A DNA stretch of 64,000 bases from Fratercula arctica (Eukaryota; Chordata; Aves; Charadriiformes; Alcidae). The notes below the pieces were generated by a model. The model was not told where the DNA came from. It did not search any database and saw only the letters and a list, made by a program, of their open reading frames with translations. The stretch spans positions 112,113,757 through 112,177,756 of the forward strand of contig CANTUZ010000001.1 of assembly GCA_947846985.1 (NCBI GenBank). Reading direction: 5' to 3'. The translations under genes and the position numbers were made by a program. Below, one piece after another: positions 14,412 through 23,200 of this stretch. Positions within the stretch are counted from its first letter, which is position 1. Each line of letters starts with the position of its first letter.

Positions 14412-14562
14412 TGTAGGGTGTGGGTGCCCGGGCCGGGCCGTCGGGGGGAGCTGCCGGGCGGCCTCTGTGGTGCCGGGCCGGGGCCGCCCCGAGCCGGACA
14501 CAGCCGGTTCCAGCCGGCTCCAACCCACCCCCCGCAGGGCACGGCTGAGCCCCGCAGCCACC

Positions 14563-14634
14563 ATGGCGGCGCCTCGGGGAAAGCCTCTGTCAGAAAGGGC
14601 AAAACGCCGCCCGGCAGCCGGGGGAAAAGGGTGA
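14563..14634 (+). other. Short ORF with strong Kozak context inside the G+C-rich block
   Basis: GCCACCATGG, a near-perfect Kozak start, opens a frame of 23 codons (MAAPRGKPLSERAKRRPAAG...) that stops at TGA. A GTGAGA following AAAAGG at the stop could serve as a 5' splice donor. The peptide is arginine- and lysine-rich and matches no family I know. Because it lies inside an apparent LTR, I treat it as a chance or LTR-carried uORF, not a gene. Confidence 0.2.
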
Positions 14635-14708
14635 GACACAGCCCTGGGAGCGCTGAGGGGAGAGGGGCAGGAGCAGGAGCTTCTCCAGGTGCCCGAGCGG
14701 GGGTTCCC

Positions 14709-14880
14709 CTGCAGCCCCTGGGGAGACCCTGGCGATGCAGGTTGTGCCCCTGGAGGAACCTGTGCTGGAGCAGGTGGACGTGCCCTGGAGGAAGCTGCAG
14801 CCCATGGAGAGCCAGCGCAGGAGCAGGTTTCTCCTGGAGGACTGCGGCCTGTGGGAAGGACCCGCGCTGGGGCAGGGGAG
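14709..14880 (+). repeat. Imperfect tandem modules inside the G+C-rich LTR
   Basis: A module beginning CTGCAGCCC or CTGCGGCCT and ending GAGCAGG or GGGCAGG recurs. Copies start at about 14,709, 14,795 and 14,842, with a shortened copy around 14,757-14,773. The copies are linked by spacers of the type CCTGGAGGA. The last two full copies are 47 bp apart. Tandem enhancer-like modules are common in retroviral U3 regions, which supports an LTR reading, but the repeat itself is read directly from the sequence. Confidence 0.75.
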
Positions 14881-15077
14881 AGCGTGAGTAGGAAGGAGCT
14901 GCAGAGAGGAGCTGCAATGGGCTGATCGCAGTGCCCTGTTCCCCACTGCCCTGTGCTGCTCAGGAGGAGGAAGGTAGAGGAGCTGAGAATGAAGGAATGA
15001 AGTTGCCTCTGGGAAGACGATGGGAAGTGCTTAGTTTTTGTCTTTGTTTCTCGCCATGCAGCGATATTCTAACTGGC

Positions 15078-15083
15078 AATAAA
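15078..15083 (+). terminator. AATAAA polyadenylation signal in the LTR-like element
   Basis: A canonical AATAAA lies on the plus strand in the right half of the G+C-rich element, in the position expected for the R region of an LTR. If the element is transcribed, transcripts could end shortly downstream. Confidence 0.45.
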
Positions 15084-15264
15084 TTAAATTAATTTTCCCC
15101 AAGTCGAGTCTGTTTTGCCCACGATGACAATTGGTAGGTGAGCTCCCCAGCTCTATCTTGACCCTTGAGCTTTTTCATCTTATTTTCTCCCCCAGCCCAT
15201 TGAGGAGGGGGAGTGATAGCGGGCAGGTGGGTGTCTGGCGGTTGGTCATGACCGGCTCCCCTCA

Positions 15265-17935
15265 ATTGCTTTTTAAAATGGACAGCTAGTAGAGAAAACT
15301 GTTTTGAGATAAATACAGGTTGACGGTTATCTCCTAGAGTGAACTGAGAGGAGCCCAGGCTGAGCGTGTGTCCCACCAAATGACTGCCAGCTATTGTGCA
15401 AGCAGATGGCAAGGAGGAAAAGAGCAGGGAGAAGTCAATTCCTTCTGCTGAGTACATGGGGAGAGAGGAATATTTCTAGTTGTACAGAGAAGTCAGAGAG
15501 GAAGAAAGAGTTGGAAAAACATTTAACGTGAAATTCTTCTCCCAGGGAAGCATACTCCCTCCAACCATCAGAGTTACAAACAAGATTGGTTTTGTGGGGT
15601 TGTTCAGATTTTTTGGTTTGTGGTGGTTGGTTTTTTTCGTTGCTGTTGTGTTTTGTTTCTCTTTTTTTTTCCCCCTTTTAAGATACTAATGCTCCTCAAA
15701 CATGAAGAAAGGGAATGGATCTAGCCCTGAGAGAACACTTTAGAGTCTTTTTCAACCGTAAAGAAACCTCTGAAGAAATTTTAATTAAATTCTTGCTAAG
15801 CTTGGGGGTGTGTTTCTATATTTATTTATTTAAGCTTGCTTACCAGAGAGGTGTCTGCAAATGCTTAATACCATAATTCTAAAGACAGACCACTTCTCAG
15901 AGCTAAGCAATATCAGTAAAGTACTACAAGCGGATACTGTATTATTTTAATTACATTAATTGTAATATTTACAGTTAGCAGGATCTTGGGATCTAACATA
16001 TTCTACACCAGCTTCAAAGAGAAGTATCAAGCTCCAGACAAAACAGGTGGTTTCCATACAGCAGCACTCACTGTATCTGCCTTCTGCTTTCTCATTATCC
16101 ACTCTACTCTTCAGCACCGTACTCCTCAACTGTTGCCCTCATTCTTTCTCCCTTGCTTACTGATCTGCTTTCCACATTCATTTCTCAAGATGTTAACCTA
16201 ATCCATCCATCAGTCATATACACATATGCTCTCCTGTCTGGTTTTGTTTTTCTGCAAAACCCCTTCATTGTCCATTCTGGAAGTCCAGAGATTTCACACC
16301 TTAAGCTTAGGTCGAATGCACACTGGACAGACTGGTTTTCAGATGAAATATTATGGAATATAACTCAGTATTTATGATTTACAGGTGTATATTGTTAATT
16401 TGACTCCATTGATTACAAAAAAAAAAAAGAAAAAAGAGATGGAATAGCTTGCAGATATTTTAGAGAAACTGTATAAAAGACAGGAATAGCATGAAGAACT
16501 CTTCACTAAAAATGGTTTGAGAGAGAACTCCTGGCAAATATTTTTTGCTGAAAATTAATTCGTAACTGTGAAAATTTTTACATGCTCTGTTTCTGACTAC
16601 ATATAGTCTGATGCTTTATTGACCAAATCAATGCTTATAAACCAAAGCAGTAGTATTCTCAATTTCATGACTGTAATTTGGCTATCTGAAATGAAATTAG
16701 AAGTCTTCACATAGGAGTTTAAAAAAATGCCTGAATTTTTAAGTAAGTCAGTATAGTAAGTCCTTTCATGTTTTAATTGCTTACCCACATAGAGTTACTA
16801 GAGGGAAAAATAAAGCAAGTGTTTTTTTTTTCTTCTGTGATTTCCAGTTCTCTCAAATCTTTCTGCTGATGGTAGATTTTGACATACAACATCAAATTGC
16901 CTGAGTCATGTCACACTGTCGCTATGTGTTAATTTTCTCATTTCAAAAATATCACTTTTTAAGGGTCATTGGTAATCACAAAATCCTATTGAGGTTATTT
17001 GCTAAGGAAAAGCTGACTTCCTAACAATGTTACTCCTTTCATCCTATACAAATTCCATAGGGGTGAAACAGACATCCATTTCCCTCGCAGTATGTAGCTT
17101 GAGGTATAAATAGTACTTGTAAATATATGCAAGAAAGAGGCCTCTATAAAGCTTAAATTTTCCAAAGAACAGTGTGAGGTATAGACTAAAATAAGAACTT
17201 CTTTTTTTACATAGCCTACATCAAGAGGGAATAAAATGACAGGTATATAGCTTGATGAAGGGCTTTGTTAGGTTTAAAGCTTCAACATCAAGTCCTTTGT
17301 TTACAAAACCATACAACTGAGACTGTCTAAAACCTAGAAATGTACAGTTTATATTTCTACTGAAAAATTGAAGTGCAAAAAGAAATGAGAGCAAGGCAAT
17401 GGCAGTTCTGTGTGCCTGTTTCAGGCAGTATGTGCAGTCTAGAGGCATAAGAATGTTCTTCATAAATATGTGATGGTGGCACCTTTCATCCCAAAGTGTT
17501 TCAATAACTATGAGATAGCAGAGTAAGGCAAATAAATCTGGGCCGGATGTTAGAAGTAAAACAGAATAAAAGAAAAGTAGTGCACAACAGTGAGTGGAGG
17601 AGAAAATTGAGTCAGGAAGCAGGACATGTACTTTATCATCCTAAACATACTGATAAGCAGCTAGGAGAACAGGGCTAACACAGCATAAGATGTAAAGGGA
17701 GTGGGGAAGTTAGGAGAAATAAAATATATCTTTGTGCTCATTCTAATCTAGCCTTCCCTGGGCTAGGTTATATAACTGCTAAGTATACTGTCCTTGGATA
17801 GATGTTTAACAGCAATCCAAATTCCTATGTCTAGGAGAAAGAAACAAGAAAACAGAGGTGACTGAAGCAGATATCACTGGCAGTGCTGGGATCCTTCTGC
17901 GCATTCAGATCCCCACCATACAGTGGCCAAGAACA
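15265..17935. other. Non-coding, nothing recognised
   Basis: A+T-rich DNA without a credible gene. It contains a G/T-rich low-complexity stretch at about 15,580-15,680 (TTTTGG and TGTTTTG units ending in poly-T and C). Short frames at 15,089-15,457 on the minus strand and elsewhere overlap the end of the LTR-like element or unique DNA and show no family signature. Confidence 0.65.
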
Positions 17936-18420
17936 GTCATACAACAGTCAGTGTTGGAAGGCATATCTGGAGACTGCCTAGACCAACACCCTGCTCAGAG
18001 CAGGGTCAGCCAGAGGAGTTTGCTTAGGATTGTGCCCAGTCAGGTTTTGAATGTCCCCAAGGATGGAGACTCCACAAGGTACCCGGGCAACCTGTTCCAG
18101 CATTCTATCATCTTCACGCTGTTAGTATTTTTTTTCTTATATTTAAATAGAATTTCCTGTACTTCAGTTTGTGCCCATTGCCTCTTGTCCATTCACTAGG
18201 TACCACCTGACCCTTCAGGCTGTCTTCTTTATTCTCTCCTATCAGGTATTTATACACAATGATAAAACTCCCTTGAGCCTTCTCTGCTCTGGGCTGGACA
18301 GTCCCAAGCTCTCTCAGTCTCTCCTCATATGAGAGGCTGCATTTTGTCCTCGTCATCCAGGTCATTAATGAAGAAGTTAAACAGTACTGAATCCACCACC
18401 TCATGAAAGCAACAAAGGCT
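17936..18420 (-). mobile_element. CR1 LINE, 5'-truncated and internally deleted
   Basis: Read on the minus strand, this is the typical avian CR1 3' end. A frame at 18,114-18,404 contains SYEERLRELG and WTRGNGHKLKYRKFYLNIRK, matching the C-terminal part of CR1 ORF2. It is followed by GGAACAGGTTGCC, CCCTGCTCTGAGCAGGGT (about 17,991-18,008) and a CTTCCAAC-type end near 17,953. Immediately 5' of YEERLRELG, at about 18,340-18,390, another frame reads SVLFNFFINDLDD, the reverse-transcriptase block usually seen as GPVLFNIFINDLDD. In a full-length CR1 several hundred bases separate these two parts, so an internal deletion joined them near 18,340 with a frame change. CR1 ORF2 encodes an endonuclease and reverse transcriptase; this copy cannot. 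Its 5' border may extend to about 18,520. Confidence 0.88.
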
Positions 18421-19794
18421 ACCCCCAGCCTTCACATCCCCAACCAGTTCTTTTCTGTTCGTAAATACAAGTTCCAGCAGGAGTATGAGGTCTAGCAGAG
18501 CTGCTTCTCAGTACTCCAGGTTAGGTGGCACATGCTCTCAGCTCTTGGCAAGTTAGGATTTTGGTTTATAGCTCACAGAATCAAGGCCTACACTCCACAA
18601 CAAAGTCTGTCCTATAACTGTGAGATCCTGGATACCCCTCCATCAGAAGTAAATTTTCCATATCCAAGTATACCAGTTTTATTACAGAAAATTAGAACTA
18701 GAGACAGCATTATCTCCTAGGATTTGGCCCACAGGACCAAACTCTAAAACTCAACTCACATGAAGCTAACTATATTTGCAGAGACACCCTCCCCAAACCT
18801 CTATTAAGTTAGAGTTTCCTTGTTAAAAAATAGTCTGATTACTTGTTTTCAGCTTCTGCTTTGACTTTGTCATCATGCCCTCATTATCATATTCAATTAA
18901 TTAGCGTGTAAAGGTAATATTCCAGCATGCACACCTCCCTAAGAAACATTATTGACTTCAACTAAATAAGGTAGGTTTGCAACAAAAGAGAGGGATTTAA
19001 AAAGAAGATTTAGGGGCTTGTATGCATGCAAAATTGCATCTCTCTTTAAGAAAAGCATATTATGGTAAAATTATATGAGGTTCCTATATGAGCACCTGAA
19101 AGAAAAGAATATAAGAGGAGAAAAATTCAAGAACAGGTAAAACTAGGGAAAATTGCATACCTACTGAAAAGTATTTTGCTTCACCTTGACCTCATTATCT
19201 TTATGAATATCAACATGAGGGGAATAGAAAATGACCATGTATTAAACCCACATATTCTATTTCCCTGTTTCAAAGAAACAAACAAGTGTTTAGACACAAT
19301 TTTTGGGGTGGGGGGGGGGTGGGTGGTGTTAATTTCTGTATTAATTTTCTTTTCATCAAAGCATCTACTCATAAGGGGGGGAAAAGAGAGTCAAAACAAA
19401 TCCACTGGGTTTGTTCTAAAAGGAGGTCAAATCATACAGGCTGTACCTGTAGTTTTTCTGCCTTAGTTCAAGGTAGCAAAGGTTCTTTTGAAGAAAAAAA
19501 AAAAGGTCATCTCCATTTTCTGTACTTTGGTTTTCTCTGTGGAATAGTTTCAAAGCACATGATTCAGAAACATACCAGATGAATAAGAGCTGGAAGATGC
19601 ACTCTGGAAGCATCCCTAGTATACTTCATTCAGTCCGTGAAACCTTATTAGGGTTCATACAAAACTAAAACCAAGCAAACAAGCAACCAAATAAATTAAA
19701 TTAGAAGTGTTTGGTATGGATGTCAGGTCCTCAGCATAACCAACCAACGGTTTCTAAAGATCCTGTCCTATTAACGTATACTACTGGGAAGTTT
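18421..19794. other. Non-coding spacer between two CR1 copies
   Basis: No gene recognised. It contains a G-rich run at 19,305-19,326, an A-run at about 19,492-19,504, and an A/C-rich stretch at 19,660-19,700 ending in AAATAAATTAAATT. The first 100 bases (18,421-18,520, around CCAACCAGTTCTTTTCTG) may still be diverged CR1 sequence belonging to the copy on the left. Confidence 0.6.
19305..19326 (+). repeat. G-rich run with quadruplex potential
   Basis: The order is GGGG, T, ten G, T, GGG, T, GG. The first eighteen bases alone provide four G-tracts of three or more if the ten-G run is split, so an intramolecular G-quadruplex is feasible. It sits in A+T-rich DNA with no gene nearby, so a regulatory role is not indicated. 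Confidence 0.8.
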
Positions 19795-20205
19795 AGATAA
19801 GATAGGATAGGATAGCACAGCATATTTGCAGTTGGAAGAGACCTACAACATTTATCTAGTCCAACTGCCTGACCACTTCAGGACTGACCAAAAGTTAAAG
19901 CATGTCATTAAGGGCATTGTCCAAATGCCTCTTAAACACTGACAGGTGTGGGACATTGACCACCACTCTAGGAAGCCTGTTCCAGTGTTTGACTGCCCTC
20001 TTGGTAAATAAATGCTTCCTAATGTCCAACCTAAACCTCCCCTGGTGCAGCTTTGAACCATTCCCACACATCCTATCACTGGATACCAGGGAGAAGAGAC
20101 CAGCACCTCCCTCTCCACTTCCCCTCCTCAGGAAGCTGGAGAGAGCAACAAGGTTGCCCCTCGGCCTCCTCTCCTCCAGACTAGACAAGCCTAAAAGTGT
20201 CTGCT
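19795..20205 (-). mobile_element. CR1 LINE, 5'-truncated 3' end
   Basis: On the plus strand the sequence starts with a tail of repeated GATAG units (19,796-19,815). It then reads GCAGTTGGAAGAGACC, ATCTAGTCCAACTGCCTGACC and TTCCAGTGTTTGACTGCCC, the reverse complement of a well-known avian CR1 3' end. The element therefore lies on the minus strand with its 3' end at about 19,795. It keeps roughly the last 400 bp, which is typical, since most CR1 copies are heavily 5'-truncated. The tail made of a short repeated unit in place of poly-A is characteristic of CR1. The 5' break falls near 20,205, where similarity fades within ACAAGCCTAAAAGTG. It lies about 1.4 kb from the other CR1 in the same orientation. 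Confidence 0.95.
19895..20188 (-). pseudogene. C-terminal remnant of CR1 ORF2, frame still open
   Basis: This 97-codon frame contains LEERRPRGNLVALSSFLR, GLFSLVSSDR and GNGSKLHQGRFRLDIRKHLF, followed by KHWNRLPRVVV and FKRHLDNAL. These are the characteristic closing blocks of the CR1 ORF2 protein after the reverse-transcriptase domain. No frameshift or stop interrupts it, so this insertion is probably not very old. It has no catalytic residues and no promoter, so no product is expected. The methionine start is incidental, because the frame simply begins where the element is truncated. Confidence 0.85.
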
Positions 20206-23200
20206 ATGTAGTCATAGCAATAACCGAAGACGACTGAAGAAACAAGATGCTGCATGACTTGAAGGGAAGAACACATGCATACATCTTCTCTTAGACGCTC
20301 ACATAAGCCAAATAGTTTTTGCAGGGTGATCTATAGTACTTGCTCTTGTGAAAATCTGGGTTTCAAGAAGTCTCAAGATTTCTGTGGTTTAGGTTTCCTC
20401 ATGCTCATGATAGTTTACAGTGGTGTTTTGCATGATAGGTGACTGAAGTATTGCTTTTCTCTCTGGGTTGGTATTTTCCTTCTGGAGGTAAAGGAGGTGG
20501 GTTTGGTATTAATGAGTAAACAGTCTCGCCCTTTTCTCTTACATATTTTTCAAATTAAGTAAAATATATATGATGCCACATTTTTATATTAAGCACTTCC
20601 AAGTCTCATTAACTGCAGCTTAATAAATGTAATCCTGCTATTGGTACTACTTGATTTCAGAGAGGAAAAAAAATTGTATGTTTCTAATGCACGCAAATTG
20701 CATTTGGATACAACATATGACCCTGCATACTCAGGATACAGGGTAATCACTAAAAAGCTCTTTGCTTTTCCCTACGATCTTTTACCAGAATAGCAATGTT
20801 GTACTGGAAATAATATAAATACACTACAACACATTGATCTCATTTAGGTCACTGCAGTAAAGAGGTTATATCCTTTAAGGCCTCTTCTCCCCAAATCCTT
20901 TTTCTCACTCTTCCTCTGTCAGAAGATCTTGTTTTAACATTGCTACCAGAATCATCACTACATTAAGCTTTGGCTGCCATTAAAAATGCATTTCCAATTC
21001 CTCAGTTTGGAAAGCATTCAAAACTTCAGTGGCTTATATAAGAAGGAGTTCAAGTGTTCAGAAGCAGAAAAATATTGTACACACTAGTATAAGGCATTAG
21101 GAAAACTACAGATACTTCTCTTAACAGCACATTCCATGAATTAAAGCGGTAAATTCAACTTATACCTAAAGCCATTTATTATATGCTTTACTCAGTTGCA
21201 GGTGCATTTATTGCATTAATAGTAATGATAATATTGATTTTACTGGGAAGTCCCTCTCTTGGACAGATCCATCACTAAGGAAACTTCTTGTTGCTTATAT
21301 CCAGTAACTCTGACAGGCTCTGGTCCTGTCTGAGCTATTGTATGCCAAATTAACGCACACATCCCTAATGCATCAGAGTCACCATGCACATCTATAATAG
21401 CTGCAAGGTATGTTTGTGACAGATCAGCAGAGTCCTGTATTAGACCAGCTGGGTATCCTCCGCTTGGACGTACACGCACATTCACACCTGCTACACCCGT
21501 GCATGATAGTTCTCATGAGCAGTAGCTTCAGCGACAGATGTGACAAACCTACAAAAAGCCCAATGAGTACAGAATTCCTGCCTAGTTGGAAAAAACTGAC
21601 CAGGTGGCAACTGGGTTTAGAAACAGCAGTTGTCAATAGGAAATGACTAAAAGGCATCCTTTTGTCAGTTAAAGGCTGTGGGTTTATCCGATTTGTTGCT
21701 GAACTTTGCAGTTCTTGGTATCACAAATATTCACCTATTTGATTTTCACAAGAAGTTCTGAGTGGAATCAAAGTTTCTGGATTCAATATATATATGTATT
21801 TTAAATTTGACACAGATCACCTTCACTGGGATGAATAAATAAATCAGTCATGACCCTGCATTGTACATTTACTTCCTCTTCCAGCTAGGCCACCCATGCA
21901 TGCAGTAGTTGGCTGGTACAAGACACGGAGAACATCAGCCAAGTGACTTGATCATTTTTGAGGTCTGTCAGCCACTTTATTATTTGCCTTGACAACTGAA
22001 CACATCCTGTGAGTCAGGCCTCCAAATATATAGGTTGAGGGAAAAAAAAAAGTCTACAGCAGTTATGACCACCTTTTTGAGCACTTAATCTATACATTAG
22101 CAAGGACACTGTCCCCTCCAATTTGGAAGTATTATACGTTTGGAAGGTTATACACTTGCAGCTAACATGAAGGGATGTTTATCTTAGAGGTGACTTCCTT
22201 TGCAACCTCTCATTTCTTATGATCCCTATCCTTTTACTTCATCCTGAATTAATGTATCATACTTCACCCTTTTCTCACTACCTTTGCCTTTTATTTTCAT
22301 CCGAAGATGAAAATTTTCTTAGGATTTATTTTTCAGTACGGGTACTCCTAAAAGAGTATGGATTATTTGATGCATTGGTTAGTCACGGAAAAATCTGTGT
22401 TAGGCATTTGTTTATCCATCACTTGTTGTTTGAGTAGACAATGTTGCATTTCCAATCTTTTCTCCACCACAATAAGGCTCTTTTTTGTTTTCCTTAAGAG
22501 TAAAAATAAAATTATGGGCTTTCTAAATAAACTCTTAATTCAAGTTCTTGAGGAGAATTCATTTATCATTCTTTAAAGCTCGCAAAGCAAAGTTCTCCTT
22601 TATATACTTAAATTGGTTTATCAACATTAATACAAGCTGTACATTCCTAAATACCTATTGCCAGTTGGTAGTAAATCAAGTTTTCATTTCACCAATGACA
22701 TAAATGTTCAGCTTTTCTGAAATAAAGTTTAAAGCTATACGTTCATTGACAAGCATGCAAGGTTTTCACATTATCTCTACCATGCAAAATTTGAAGTTAT
22801 TTTAGATAACTTCATATATCAAGGTAGCACAAGTCAAAGGCCAAAGCGAATTGTTCCACAGGCACTAATTGCCCTACTAAGATAACCCAAACATCACAGT
22901 GTAGTGCAGTGTAGCCTTGCAACACATTTTTATGCACTATGGTCAAGGTTTCTCTTAACTGTAGAGACTGTAGGATAAAAGAAGATTTCATGCTACTGTT
23001 AACTTTTAAAACAAGTCAAAGAACTGACAATCTTTAATATGTTGTGATGGTAAGAATCAATGCAGTATAACTGAACTTTCAGTAGCAGACAGTATACTTC
23101 AGTATATGACAGGATCTAGAATACAGTCTATTAAAACTATTAAGTAGACAAAAATCCCCTCCCTAGATTTGTCTTCCAATCTGCCAGCAAGTCTCCATAC

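Larger units (their letters stand above)
14412..15264 (+). mobile_element. G+C-rich LTR-like element of an avian endogenous retrovirus
   Basis: The left half (about 14,412-14,900) is strikingly G+C- and CpG-rich against an A+T-rich background. The right half matches what I recall as the 3' part of a widespread avian LTR. It has an AATAAA signal at 15,078-15,083 within GGCAATAAATTAAATT, then GAGTCTGTTTTGCCC at about 15,105. Next come a TATCTTGACCC segment, a TTTTCTCCCCC stretch, and GAGGAGGGGGAGTGATAG at about 15,200-15,217. These blocks occur in the order expected for R-U5 on the plus strand. The ends are not clean: neither the 5' TG nor the 3' CA is certain and I found no target-site duplication, so the borders are estimates. 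No gag, pol or env sequence is adjacent, which fits a solitary LTR. The alternative is a genuine CpG-island promoter with first exon. The overlapping frames of up to 174 codons on both strands here are by-products of high G+C. Confidence 0.6.

Noticed and set aside
14393..14917. A 174-codon minus-strand open frame, the longest in the window, with 118-157-codon frames overlapping it on both strands
   Set aside because: It lies wholly in the CpG-rich LTR-like block. Several phases are open at once because stop codons are rare in G+C-rich DNA, and the translation is low-complexity proline/alanine/glycine/arginine. No domain is visible.
18114..18404. The 96-codon minus-strand open frame treated as a host gene
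   Set aside because: Its protein is the C-terminal end of CR1 ORF2, with out-of-frame reverse-transcriptase sequence at its start. It belongs to the retroelement.
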